Under the pieces are notes generated by a model. That model was given only the letters and a program-made list of their open reading frames with translations. It did no database searches and was not told where the DNA came from. A stretch of 64,000 nt of DNA. It comes from Siphonodentalium dalli. Taxonomy: Eukaryota; Mollusca; Scaphopoda; Gadilida; Siphonodentaliidae. Position 1 is the first letter of the stretch. Each line of letters opens with the position of its first letter. The DNA lies in contig CP136066.1 in the NCBI GenBank assembly GCA_032622095.1, positions 227,422,961-227,486,960 on the forward strand. The letters run 5' to 3'. A program made the translations under genes and the position numbers. Shown here in pieces: positions 45,301 to 57,307 of this stretch.

Positions 45301-47345
45301 ATGCATATTTTTGGGAAAAGAGACATTACACAGAAAAACAGATTCCAAAACTCATTAGATCAGATGGAGCAGAAACAGAAGATTTTTCTGAAATTTACAA
45401 AGAGCAGGAACTTTTTTTTTTATAAAAGTCTGTATACATCAAAATTAAACAAAGAAACACAAAACAAAAACTCGTTTGATTTCTGGGACACTGAAAATCC
45501 ATTCTTAAATAACCTAGATGATTTGGAATCTGACAATTTAGAAGGTCCATTATCCAACTTCGAATGTGTCAGTGCATTAAAAGGGATGAAAAATGACCGC
45601 TCACCTGAAAGCGATGGTTATACTGCTAGCTTTTATAAATATTTTTGGAAAGATCTTGGTCAATTTGTTATAAACTCTCTCAGTTATGGTTACTCAAACC
45701 AAGAACTTTCAATCACTCAACGCTGTGGAGTAATTACCTGTATTCCAAAGCCAAACAAATGTAAACACTTTCTGAACAATTGGAGACCAATTTCTCTTCT
45801 TAATGTTGATACAAAAATAGCTTCAGCCGTCATAGCAAATAGAATGAAAAAGTACTTACCAAAGCTAATTAGTGGTACACACTCTGGTGAATCAACAAGA
45901 CTGATATTCGATCTAATTGAAAAATGTGAAAAAATGTTATACCGGAATACTAATGATTTTAGATTTTAAAAAAGCCTTTGATTCTCTGGAGTGGGATTTT
46001 ATAATAGGGGCATGTAACGCGCTCCGCTGCCCGCCCCCATTTTGCGCTGCCCATATACGCCGCCTCTATATACGCGCCTGCTTCACGTTAATGGTAGTAA
46101 TATAGAGACAGGGGGAACTGTAGTTATTCCCCGTTTTACCATCGCTCGGGAATCGGACAAATTCAGCATATTTCCCTGAGTAATGCTAACGATATAGGCA
46201 CGGATGTGTCGGCGAAGGATTCATCTTTCAATCAATACCACAATCTCCCCTCAGAACCATTTATATCCATAGCATTTGATATTGTTTTTACCACCTAATA
46301 TTTTATCCGGAGAGCGTAAATTTTCGGATTGATCCGGCTCAAACAACAATGGACGATATGTTCCTCTAAATTCACCCCCATACAGCTTACTATAATTCAA
46401 AATCGGTCAAACGATCAACTAAACATCTATCGCTCAGTGATTTCGTGTCGGCTAATAATTTATTTACTCATATAAATCAACACATCGTCAGTAACATTTT
46501 TTATAGAGGCGAAATCTGTCGATAATTCTGATTCCTCCCCCCCATTTTGTGTTTACCATTCACGCAGCTCCTTATTTTAATATTCATTATGACCTGATCT
46601 CGATTACAATACTGAGCGCTGATTGGCTGTTTCTACTATGGCAATCATGGAAAGGTCAGGTCGTAATGAATATTAAAATGAGGAGCTGCGTGAATGGTAA
46701 ACAACAAATGAAAAAACATCAGAATTATCGACAGATTTCGCCTCTATACAAAAATGTTACTGACGATGTGTTGATTTGTATGAGTAAATACATTATTAGC
46801 CGACACGAAATCACAGTTCCCTTTGTCTGTATATTACTACCATTAACGTGAAGCAGGCGCGTATACAGAGGCGGCGTATATGGGCAGAGCAAAAGGGGCG
46901 GACAGCGGAGCGCGTTACAGGCCCCTATGGATTTTATACAAAAATGTATTGACTTCTTCAATTTTGGCCCATCAATGAAAATATTGATAAAAACATTCTA
47001 CACCAATATCTATAGCTACGTTATAAATAGTGGTAACTTATCAAATAAAATAGATATTTTTAGAGGAGTCAGACACGGCGAACCGTTGTCTCCATACTTA
47101 TTTATTTTGTGCGTAGAAATTCTTAGTGCCTGTTTAAAATTTAACCCTGATATAAGAGGAATACGATTTAATAACTCTGAATATACCCTGACTCAATATG
47201 CAGATGACATAACCCTCTTCCTCCAAGATGATCAAAAATCTATGAACACTGCATTAAATACTTTTAGCGCATTTGAGGCCATTTCAGGTTTAAAAGTGAA
47301 CTTTGATAAAACACAAGCGGTGTGGATTGGGGCAAAAAGTTATTC
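45301..47345 (+). pseudogene. Tx1/L1-like LINE reverse-transcriptase fragment, split by an insertion
   Basis: Translated in pieces it gives a reverse transcriptase of the L1/Tx1 type: GMKNDRSPESDGYTASFYKY, FLNNWRPISLLNVDTKI (45,775-45,830), then LDFKKAFDSLEWDFI (motif A, 45,957-46,003), QKCIDFFNFGPS, GVRHGEPLSPYLFILCVEIL, and YADD at 47,197-47,208. Defects: a short in-frame loss in the GTHSGESTR region (about 45,880) compared with the family pattern, a frameshift at about 45,950, and the 925-bp insertion at 46,004-46,928. The match stops after FDKTQAVWIG (about 47,330). No endonuclease or 3' end is seen. A dead copy. Confidence 0.85.
46004..46928. mobile_element. MULE-like MITE (925 bp) with 10-bp target duplication
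   Basis: Terminal inverted repeats of about 115 bp begin ATAGGGGCATGTAACGCGCT and end in the mirror GCGCGTTACAGGCCCCTAT. GGATTTTATA occurs directly on both sides (45,994-46,003 and 46,929-46,938). Removing the element and one copy of that word rejoins the LINE reading frame (WDFI, then QKCIDFF), which proves the boundaries. A second, internal inverted repeat spans 46,438-46,823 (blocks GTGATTTCGTGTCGGCTAAT and mirror). Long terminal repeats and a 9-11 bp duplication point to Mutator-like mobilisation. No transposase. Confidence 0.9.
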
Positions 47346-47740
47346 TCTGATAAGCATTGGTATCTTTGTTACAAAAACATGTCGCATTTTTAAACGATTT
47401 GCACATGTAACTTTATGACAAAAACACATCGCATTTTAAACGACTTCCAATGGTCACAGTGTAACCATTTTTTAACAATGATAGGTGAAATATTTACATT
47501 TTATTTAACAATGCTAGGTGAAATATTTACATTTTTCAACAATGATAGGTGAAATATTTACATTTTTTAACAATGATAGGTGAAATATTTACATTTTTCT
47601 AATTGAAGGTATTCTCTGATAATCATTGGTGACTTATTATAAAAACACGTCACATTTTAAAACGACTTCAAACTGTAACTTTGTGACAAAAACACGTCGC
47701 AAGTTGTAAACGATTTGCAAATGTAACTTTGTGACCCGGT
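47346..47740 (+). repeat. Short tandem repeats after the LINE fragment
   Basis: Four copies of AATGATAGGTGAAATATTTA with CATTTTTT spacers (about 36 bp, 47,475-47,600). They are flanked by a 45-50 bp phrase ACAAAAACACGTCGCATTTT and AAACGACTTGCAAATGTAAC that recurs four times. 47,741-48,119 has no gene. Confidence 0.75.
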
Positions 47741-48119
47741 TACAAATCCATAATGTATATTTCTTGCGCCAAATCTGGACATGTCTACCAAAGGGGTGCA
47801 AACGGAATTGCGCAAACTCCTAAGTATCCTCTGGTTCAATAGGTAGACAGTGAGCTACCATATGGCCACCCTTCCTTGCGGATTTTTGCCGACTATCTTT
47901 TTCCGATAGGCGGATGTGTTAAACACATTTTTTGCTTGCTTGTCTCTCGGGCGTGGGGGCATCCTCATCGGGGATAGGGGAAATGTTTCTCACAAGATCG
48001 ATACTAAAACTATATGTATCTTTACAGATTCAGTTTCATTCGAATTGTATATATTACTTGTCTGCTCCGAAACCGAACATGGGCAGCTTACTCGATATTT
48101 TTTCTTAAAGTGACACTGA

Positions 48120-49215
48120 TGATAAGATTTTTAATATGAAAATATTAGACATTGGTTTGTCTTGGTCTGTACCAGTCAAATCAGTTTGTTCCACGATTCC
48201 CAGTTAAGAACCGATTTAAAACCATTCTGTCTCGGGCTGTCCCAGACGTTTCTATTGAGACAGGAAACATCAAAGATAAATAATATGTTTAATATGAAAA
48301 GATTAGGAATTGGTTTGTCTTGGTCTGTACCAGTCAAATTAGTTTGTCACATGATTCCCCGATAGGAACCGATTGAAAATTATTTTGTCTCGGTCTGTCC
48401 CAGACCTTTTATACGGACAAGAAACATCATAGATAAATAATATTTTTAATATGAAAAATTTTGGTATTGGTTTGTCTCGGTCTCTACCAGTCAAATCAGT
48501 TTGTTCCATGATCCCCAAAATAAGAGCTGATTGAATATTATCCTGTCTCGATATGTTCTAGACCTTTCTACTGGGGCAGGAAACATCATAGATAAATAAT
48601 ATTGCAATATGAAAAGATTAGAAATTCGTTTATCTCTGTCGGTACCAGTCAAATCAGTTTGTTCCGTGGTTCCCAAATAAGAACCGATTGATAATTATCC
48701 TGTCTCGGTCTGTCCCAGACCTTTCTATTGGGACAAGAAACATCAAAGATAAATAGTATTTTAATATGAAAAGATTAGACATTGGTTTGTCTCTGTCTGT
48801 ACCTGTCAAATCAGTTGGTCCCATGGTTCACGAATAAGAACCGTTTGAAAATGGTCATGTTTTGGTCTGTCCCAGACCTTTCTATTGGGACAAGAAACAC
48901 CAAAGATACATAATATTTTTATATGAAAAAAATAGAAAATGGTTTGCCCCGTTCCGTACCAGTCAAATCAGTTTGTCCAATGATTCCCAAATAAGAACTG
49001 CTTCAAAATTATTCTGTCTCGGTCTCTCCCAGACCTTTTTAGTTGGACAGGAAACATCATAGATAAATAATATTTTTAATATGAAAAGATTAGAAATTGG
49101 TTTGTCTCGGTCTGTACCAGTCAAATCAGTTTGCCCCATGATTCCCACATAAGAACGGATTGAAAATCATTGTGTCCCGGTCTGTCCCAGACCTTTCTAT
49201 TGGGACAGAAAACAT
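48120..49215 (+). repeat. Tandem array of about 158-bp units (seven)
   Basis: Each unit contains ATATGAAAAGATTAGAAATT, GGTTTGTCTCGGTCTGTACC, AGTCAAATCAGTTTGT, CAAATAAGAACCGATTGAAA, CTGTCTCGGTCTGTCCCAGA, CCTTTCTATTGGGACA and GAAACATCAAAGATAAATAA. AGTCAAATCAG landmarks occur near 48,173, 48,331, 48,490, 48,651, 48,809, 48,960 and 49,119. Within each unit TGTCTCGGTCTGTNCCAG occurs twice, so the unit may itself derive from a dimer. Confidence 0.9.
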
Positions 49216-49376
49216 GATAATATAATATTTGCAATATGAAAGTTAAGAAATTGCTTTGTCGCAGTCAGAAAAAAAACACGTATATATATAATCAGATAAC
49301 ATGGGAAAGGAGTGAGACAGAAAAAAACATCAAGTAGACCTATAATATTTTGACCAAACTGATTGTACTGGGACAG

Positions 49377-49492
49377 GAGCAAATACAATACTTTTCTCTG
49401 ATTGCGTATTAGAGCTCAGGACCAGTTTTCTAGATTTAGCGTCGCATGATAACTCGTACGGGTCTACGGTGCCATCCTCCTTATCGAGTACA
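49377..49492 (-). pseudogene. Duplicated 3' end of the B-box protein gene
   Basis: On the minus strand this reads VLDKEDGTVDPYELSCDAKS ... STQSEKSIVF-like sequence, matching the last part of the gene at 49,706-51,385 (49,752-49,861) with several substitutions. It continues into a different tail (APVPVQSVWSKYYRST and a stop). It may preserve the original C-terminus, the present gene copy having acquired a microsatellite-encoded end. Confidence 0.7.
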
Positions 49493-49584
49493 GCATCATC
49501 GCCGTCTCCATCACCGTATATCAACCTCATAAACTACAGCATCACCTCCATCACTACCACCATTATCATCATCAATCATCATCG

Positions 49585-49628
<44 letters not shown>

Positions 49629-49707
49629 GCCATCTCCATCACCATGTATCAACCTCATAAACAACAGCATCATCAACATCTCCATCACTGCCCCTATTAT
49701 CACCATT

Positions 49708-49741
<34 letters not shown>

Positions 49742-49745
49742 GCCG
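49493..49745 (+). repeat. CAT microsatellite with a duplicated 130-bp unit
   Basis: Two CAT runs (49,589-49,627 and 49,709-49,740) alternate with two copies of a degenerate segment (CCATCACC, TATCAACCTCATAAAC, AACAGCATCA). The second run is read on the minus strand as the Asp run that ends the B-box protein. Confidence 0.9.
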
Positions 49746-51385
49746 ACAAACAAAATAATTTTCTCTGATTGTGTACTAGAGCTCACGACCAGTTTTCTAG
49801 ATTGTGCGTCATATGATAACTCGTACGGGTCGACGATGCCATCCTCCTTATCGAGTACAGTCCTCTTGTATCTCCCATGGCTATCCAGCTCAACAACAGA
49901 TTCACGGCATGCTACGAACACGGACTCCTCTACAACACATGAACACCGTGGTCTAACAATCTCCAGGTTTATCACTTCATTTATTAATGTGAGGTCCGCA
50001 GAGAGGACGATTATTCTGCCCGCATCTCCATCTAACACGATAATTCGATCTCCACCCGATGTCATGTTCAGGGCGCGGGGGAACGTAAAATTGCACGATG
50101 ATTCATGGGTAAGATGTCCGGTTTCCGACAATCGACAAACACTCGGGTTTTTTTGAACGAATGTAACGACTAGGTCATGATCTGTGCAGACGATGCGACC
50201 ACATATCACGCGTGTGCGAATCAGACGCATCAGACGGAGATCCTCCAGCCGGTACACATTAATGGTTCGATCATTTGCAAACACCACAAACACCTCCTCG
50301 CCTCTAACGAACATGTCCCATATCCTCGCGTTTGTCTTCTCGGTTACTACTGTTCGTTCACTTTCGTCAACTTTTGATATTTTGGAAGGTCCTTGCGAAG
50401 CAATAAGTATGTAGAGTCCAGCTGACGACCGAGCAAAACGAACAACTAGCTCTGATCCGAACAAGAACCTGCGAAACGAATCATTTGCGGGATTATCCAT
50501 CTTGGTAATCTCTCTAAAATAATCAGGTGCGGGATTACCTCCACTGGTAATCTCTCTAAACGAATCCAATTCGTGAATACTTGGTGCGCCTCTTGCCCCA
50601 GAATAAATTGAATGAACATCTGTATCCTGATCTGTCTGAACCTTCCAACTTGCCTGCGGAGGTGAGGCGGGACGATCGGAAGTCGAAGTTTCAGAGCAGC
50701 CTTCTGGGGATGTTCCTAGAGCGTCACACACAGCTATTAGTCGGTTAGACAGTTGATCATTGATGCTTGGGTCATCCTGGAAAAATATAGAGAAGTGATC
50801 CCCATTAATGACAACTGGTTGAATCTGTGCCAATCCATTTCTAAGTTCTATTGCCTTCATGGTTAGTTTAAATGGATCAACATGGCATCCAAATGATTTC
50901 TGATCTGCATTTCTTATATATTCGTCGGAGGTGTCATCGATACATACTGTTTCATTAAGCTCCGCTAGGAAAACTTCCAATTCCTTGCTTTTTTGCAGTT
51001 GCTCCTTTATTGTATCCGTTCGGTCGGCAGTTAGCGCACGGATGTTTTCGATAACCTCATGTCGAAAATTCTGGATTGTTGATTGCAGTTGTTCGCAAAA
51101 TTCTGTAACGTGATCAATGGCTTCGTCACCCTGGTGTTGTGCGTCATCGATCTGATCATTTAATGTTGTTTTCGTACTTTTGCAACTCTGCAAGGCGTTG
51201 TGCAGTTTGGTAGCCAACGTCTCCATCTCTTGTTTCAAATGACTTGCGGCGTGATCTATGTTCGATACTGAACAATCCGGATAGGTCTTCTGATGGCACG
51301 ACGGGCAGCAATAGAGACCATGGAGTAAACAGAAACCCGGATCAATATTCTTGTGCAAACTGCATCTTTTCGTCGTCGAATACAT
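49706..51385 (-). CDS. B-box / coiled-coil / beta-propeller protein (TRIM-like, no RING)
   Basis: 559 residues in one exon. Residues 8-45 form a variant B-box zinc finger: C8, H11, C19, H22, C27, C30, C38, with Tyr35 where molluscan relatives usually have His. 48-150 is heptad-rich (LKQEMETLATKLHNALQSCK and onward), the coiled coil used by TRIM proteins to dimerise. A linker follows, with a 16-residue duplication FREIT...NPA near 272-300. 300-550 contain repeated short beta blades (ELVVRFA, GLYILIA, EEVFVVFA, DRIIVLD, ESVFVACR), resembling an NHL-like propeller. The end, VGDD..., is a run of about 11 Asp read from a CAT microsatellite. No RING is present, so ligase activity cannot be assumed. 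A role in ubiquitin-linked or innate signalling is family inference. Confidence 0.8.
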
Positions 51386-51397
51386 CGCTGGTTGCTT

Positions 51398-51414
51398 CTG
51401 AAAGTGAAATAAAG
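51398..51414 (-). other. Putative 3' splice acceptor before the B-box exon
   Basis: On the minus strand CTTTATTTCACTTTCAG ends 12 bases before the ATG at 51,385. This suggests a 5'-UTR intron, or that the ATG is internal to a longer protein with an upstream exon. Confidence 0.45.
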
Positions 51415-51607
51415 ATATCAGAATAAGTAAGTTCCCCTGACATATTGCATTGTACTGTATCTCAATACTCGCGCATAAGGCCGATCGTTGTGAAAATGTA
51501 CACGTATAATCGGTATCATAATAGGGATGGAGTGAGAAAATGTCAACCCATTGAGTGCTGGCATGTTTGAGTGAGCACCATTAAAGTGAGTAGTACTTAG
51601 TTTACGA

Positions 51608-52050
51608 GTGACAAAACAGATATGAGGATACACAACTCATTTATATACACGTACGCACGAGAAAACAGATATGAGGATACACAACTCATTTATATACACG
51701 TACGCACGAGAAAACAGATATGAGGATACACAACTCATTTATATACACGTACGCACGAGAAAACAGATATGAGGATTCACAACTCATTTATATACACGTA
51801 CGCATGATAAAACAGATATGAGGATACACAACTCATTTATATACACGTACGCACGAGAAAACAGATATGAGGATACACAACTCATTTATATACACGTACG
51901 CACGAGAAAACAGATATGAGGATACACAACTCATGTATATACACGTACGCACGAGAAAACAGATATGAGGATACACAACTCATTTATATACACGTACGCA
52001 TGATAAAACAGATATGAGGATACACAACTCATTTATATTCATAGACGCAT
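51608..52050 (+). repeat. 49-bp VNTR, about nine copies
   Basis: Nearly identical units of AAAACAGATATGAGGATACA, CAACTCATTTATATACACGT, ACGCACGAG. Very homogeneous, hence young. It lies about 220 bp upstream of the B-box exon on that gene's strand, within the likely intron or promoter. Confidence 0.95.
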
Positions 52051-52357
52051 GAGAAGAACAAAGAACGTCACGTACAAGCATTTTATTTTTTATCCTATTA
52101 CCATTTAAGACATTGGTATGAATCTTGAATACCCGCTAACAGCCATATAATCCCGCTGAATTATGCGTATGAAATAGGGGTTGGGAGGCGATACATCATC
52201 GTGTTACATAAAGATTCGTTCGAGTATTTACAAACTCAGGGCTGCTTTAATTGATCACAGGCTGAGAGCTGATGTTGTGATATAGTTAACTCATTTATTT
52301 CCTAGTTAAATTTGATTTACATGGATGTAATATATTATTTATGTTTGTTATCCAGTG

Positions 52358-52607
52358 TCTTTATCAACCAACAATCTTAATGGATTGAACAGTATGTTTC
52401 CCACAGAACGTGATCGAGTGTCTTTATTAAACAATAATCAGAATTGATTGAACAGTATGTTTTTGCCAGAACGTGATCGAGTGTCTTTATCAAACAAAAA
52501 TCAGATTGGATTGAACAGTGTGTTTTCCCAGGACGTAATCGAGTCTCTTTATCAAACAATAATCAGAATCGATAGAACAGTATGTTTTCCCCAGAACGTA
52601 ATCGAGT
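52358..52607 (+). repeat. 61-bp tandem repeat, four copies
   Basis: Units carry GATTGAACAGTATGTTTTCC, CCAGAACGTGATCGAGTG, TCTTTATCAAACAATAATCA. More diverged than the 49-bp array. Confidence 0.85.
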
Positions 52608-54879
52608 GAGTTGACTACTTAAAGCCCCATTTAATTTTCGAGTCGCCGATTATTTTGTTTATAGCGCCTTGATATACGGTTTTAATAACAGTCTATTCCA
52701 TAAACTATGCTTAAAATACTATAGTCCATCACAATTTGAAACGTCTGTGTCTCAGAAGACGCCCATATAGAAATTGAACAAAATTGAAATCATAGAAAGT
52801 TTTCCACCTTTATTGCTCCCAGAAAGCAAAAAAATATATTTTCAATGGAAGGGGAATAATTTATAGAGTTATGAACTTGAACTTGAGTACATAACACAAG
52901 TCGATATCACAACTAAAACAAGATGTTCACAGTTTATTACACCAAATACGTTGATAATACAATGTTTTGGAGCTTCCTCTTCCAAATGGTATATACTATG
53001 GCATACATTTTATATAAAATTATCTGGGGGTTCGAAATTTAAGTGGGCATTCAAAGACCAGACGCACGTGCTGCCAAATTGTCATGATATTTAAAAATGG
53101 ATTTTCTCAGAATTTCTCTGGCAATTATTTTTGATGTTTGGTAAAAGCGATTATTGCGACACAATATTTGAGTAAATCAACACTTTGGAAATTATAACAC
53201 AATTTACTATATTTTTATGATTTCAGGTACCAAGAATTTCTGTGTAATAAAATGATTTCAAAAGTGCAATTCGTATCTGAGGATCGTGAGAGGAGATTAA
53301 ATTGTTCTTGATTCGTGAAATTTCATGATTAATTTCATTTAGAAATACAACTGCAAATAACTAATTTGCTATATTTGAGAAATTTCATGTCATGATTATT
53401 GATCAATGAAAAAGGGCTGTGACGAGTTATAGGTTTTGATTCATAACCAAGCTGACTTAATAGTGTGGCCTATTTCAAGTTGATTGCTGCCTGCTTGTGT
53501 GGTCCACACTGCATATTAACATTTGTTTTCATTGGGCTGGAATATTTATGGCCTCTTTATTCTTCAGTGTAATATATCGAAGTATGGTGTCATATCATGG
53601 ATTATTTATGGCCTTTTTATTCTTCAGCTTAATATATCTGAATATGGTGTCATATCATGCAATTCAAATTTTAACTCAACATTATGACAAAAGTGAAGCT
53701 TCCTCTCATAGAATCAAGACAATAAGGTATTTGGTGATTGTATTGCTGACTTGCTGTATGAGTAGATTAAGTCAAATTTTCAAGGCAATTGTTTAATTTG
53801 TGACTAAAGCATGACACTTTGCAAATATGTACATATTTACATACTAATTGATATTAGATATGGAGCCACGCTAAAATGTCCCTTTAACCCCTGTTTTAAG
53901 GTTTTTCCAAATGTAATGAGCGTTTCGTGATTATATAATTTACTGTGTGAGAAAATCCATTTTGAAATACCAAGATATTTTGTCAAAATGGGCGTCTGAC
54001 CTTTAAACTACATTGGAGTTGGCCCTCTCTTGCTATATTCTGGACAGTGTCAATATGCTATACAAACTATAAATTAAGTGTATAATGAAGATGATTTTTC
54101 TCCAAATAGATGCAGAGAAATTCTTTGTTGAAATTGTGTTGCAATTTGTGCGTGGTTTCATGCAAACGCGTGTTGGACCCTTAAATACATCGGTTTTTTG
54201 TCCTCTTGTGATAACTATTCAGATTCTGTGTACAATGATAATGATGATGGTGTGTGAAAATCATGATTTTGCGCCAAATAGATCCAGATAAATTCGTTGT
54301 TGAAAATGTGTTGCAATTTCTGCGTGGATTCATGCAATCGCGCGCCGGGCCCTTAAGTTATCCAGTTTCCGTTCGATCCATTTCATTTGAAGATGTGACT
54401 TCAAGATTAATTTTTGTTATCTGCCATGACTCAATTTAATGTTAAAATTAGCTGTATCTCGATGTCATATTAATCGTATATTCGCACACTGGGAAATTTG
54501 TCATGTATTTTTTAAAGGCATTTCGTCATAGAAAACCAAATGGTACCGTAATATGAACAGCAACATGTGGATAACACGCTTCTTTACCAAAGCTAACGAC
54601 ACGTACAGTTTATGTTGTTCCAGATGTAACGCTGCTTCTGACATTTTACCTTTATATACGTGTATGATTGAGTCTTACGAGATAGATGTGCAAAGAGTGT
54701 ATATGCAACAAGCGAAACACTGAACACCGCGGTGAACCCACAAATCTAAACACTCTACACCATAGCGAACCCATTAACCTATACTTTGGATCATTCAGAT
54801 TCACGGTGATTTTTCCGCGGTGATAGATGGTGGGCATAATGCGAATCGCCGCAAAATATAGACATTTAGAATAGTTTAC
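52608..54879. other. Unique AT-rich stretch with two small duplications
   Basis: Direct repeats at 53,535-53,605 / 53,608-53,670 (TTTATTCTTCAGTGTAATAT, ATGGTGTCATATCATG) and at 54,090-54,170 / 54,262-54,350 (CCAAATAGATGCAGA-like, GTTGCAATTTGTGCGTGG, TTCATGCAA). Short frames at 53,497-53,796 and 54,085-54,291 arise from these. No gene is supported. Confidence 0.4.
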
Positions 54880-55395
54880 ACCATTTCATTTTATTTTATA
54901 ACAATTATCTTTGGGTTAGGTGTGTGTAGGGGACTAACATTCGGGACTGGCATACATCACTGAGGTGAGGTGACAATCGGGACAATTGAATATATGTGAT
55001 GTCTTTCTTAATTTTGTGCTGTCTATCTTTTGTTTTCTCAATGTCCATATACTATATATTGGATCAGAGAATAAAGCATATATATACCGAATATGTTTAC
55101 GGTGTTGCGTGTTTTGCTTATCGCACACACCTTACGTACTGTAATCACAGGCCCCTGGGAAAATGTAGACACATTTCGGTAGACAACTATCTAGTTTACG
55201 CCATTTCATTTTATTTTATAACGATATTGACAATTATCTTGGGGTTTGGTGTGTGTACGGGACTAACATCTGGAATAGCATAAATCACTGGGGTGAGGAA
55301 ACAATTGTGTCTCACCGAATATTGTTATTGTTGAGTGTTTTGCTTATCGCACACTAATTACGTACTGTAATCACAGGCCCCTGAGACGCATTTCG
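54880..55395 (+). repeat. Tandem duplication, about 290-bp unit, two copies
   Basis: Blocks CCATTTCATTTTATTTTATA, GGTGTGTGTA-GGGACTAACAT, ATCACTG-GGTGAGG, TGTTTTGCTTATCGCACAC, TACGTACTGTAATCACAGGC and ACATTTCGGTAG occur in the same order at 54,885-55,185 and 55,198-55,395. The second copy is shortened. Confidence 0.75.
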
Positions 55396-56874
55396 GTAGC
55401 ATCGTTATACAGGTGGAACCACCAGATGTTTTTTTTTAATTTCTCACATAGTAAGCTGCGGTAGAGCATACTAAAAATGCACCGTGTAAGCATTGTTTTG
55501 GTTCGTTTAATTTGTAGCACATTTATATATAGCTTTCTGCATCGAAGTTCCTGCAAAATTGCCAGGCAAATGTGCCAATGTGAACGCAACCTTAATGTTG
55601 AAATAAACTTTACTTGGAGGCCATGGACACAGCCTTAGTGTTAAAATAAACTTTATTTGGAGGCCATTCACGTTAAGTACAAATAGTTACATAGCCCGCC
55701 TGTGTTACACTAAATCCTAGTTGGTTAACACGTGAAACGTCGCTGTTGTCGTTGTGACACATTCAGTGAGAACCGCTTTGATGTTCACATTTCTTACATA
55801 TCCATGCAACAATCAATCTGTTGTTTAACCCTTCATGGCTGGAGCTTCGTGAAATTTTACGACAACCCTCTGCCGATGCATTATCGTATATATAGCACGA
55901 AACAAGATTGTTACTCGTCCAAAACAATTTGTTTAGTCAAGACGTTAACAATTGAAATCGAATTAAGTTAGCCAAATTTTCCCACCTAAAAATTTAAAAG
56001 ATTACAATCTAGTATAATCCGTTACCTGTCTGCTGAACAAGTGCATTAAACATTAAATACACATGTGCTTGTTTGAGCATCAGTTTCAGATCACCGAAAC
56101 CATCTCATATCTGGCCCTTATAAGGAGTACGAATATACTGTGTTGCTATTGTAATCTTACTTGTCACATTCCGGATTATGTAATTAGGTGTTAATATTTA
56201 TATAAGAAAACATAAATGGGAATAAACATATTTGAAACATTGGATGGCTATGATGTCTGTAAATACCACTGATAAAGGTGTGGAATCCGAGCAAACTATG
56301 TCGATGGGTACCGAAAGTGGCCAAAATGAACAAAAAATAGCCTATACATGTCTGGAATGTTCTATGACCACACCCCCTCTTGTCCACACAGTATAATTAC
56401 CTGTTTTCCGTAGAATACTCAATTCCAGCATATGCAGGAATACAGCATAATATATCAAGAATTGTTCTTCGTTGCAAACGACGTCAACCGCCGTGCTAAT
56501 GAATCCGTGGTGTTAACAAAATTCGCGGTGCTAATGAATCTGTGGTGCTAATGAATCCGTGGTGCTAATGAATCCGTGGTGCTAACAAAATCCGCCAAAA
56601 ACAGTACGCTATGAACATCTCGTCATTCAATCTCTCCAAATTATTGAACAAATTCCATATAAATCTATGACTCAGTGTTAGGGTTATAATAAACGTTATC
56701 TCGACACCACTTTAAGTACACACATCCATGCAAATCTAATCTGCTATTTACTATGACCTGCGTCAAAGGTACGTTTGCATCAATCGCGATAAGGACAGTT
56801 TGTCTCTTCGTTGCGTGTTTAAAAAAACTTTGTACACGCAAAGAGTGTGCGATAAGTTAACCCAGCGATTGGGG
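55396..56874. other. No gene seen; a 20-bp repeat at 56,490-56,590
   Basis: Five copies of CCGTGGTGCTAATGAAT with small changes lie at 56,490-56,590. A two-copy TAAACTTTATTTGGAGGCCA phrase is near 55,600-55,665. The rest is unique with no supported frame. Confidence 0.4.
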
Positions 56875-57300
56875 GAAGGGTGGGGTAAGAATTGACGGTG
56901 ATTTTTTATTTGCAGCGATCCACACGAACAGGTGATAGGTATGTCTCCATTGGGGGGGGGGGGGGGTAAGAATTGACGGTGATTTTTTATTTGCAGCGAT
57001 CCACACGCACAGGTGAGAGGAATGTCTCCATTGCTGGGGGGGGGGGGTAAGAATTGACGGTGGTTTTTTATTTGCAGCGATCCACACGAACAGGTGAGAG
57101 GAATGTCTCCATTGGGGGAGGGGGGGGGGTAAGAATTGACGGTGATGTTTTTTGCAGCGATCCACACGATTAGGTGATGGGAATGTGTCCGTCGGTGTAT
57201 TACACGAACAGGTGGGATGAATGTGCCCATCCACAACGATCCACACGAACAGGTGAGAGGAATGTGTCCATCCACAGCGATCCACGCGAACAGGTGAGAT
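56875..57300 (+). repeat. G-run minisatellite, about 83 bp x 4, then about 42 bp x 3
   Basis: Units GTAAGAATTGACGGTGATTT, TTATTTGCAGCGATCCACAC, GAACAGGTGAGAGGAATGTC, TCCATTGGGGG with 9-14 consecutive G. From 57,175 a shorter version (CATCCACAGCGATCCACACG, AACAGGTGAG) continues. Overlapping open frames on the minus strand (for example HLFVWIAANKK) follow from the repeat and are not genes. Confidence 0.8.
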
Positions 57301-57307
57301 TAATATT

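Noticed and set aside
49469-49660. His-rich + strand frame
   Set aside because: Simple translation of the CAT microsatellite.
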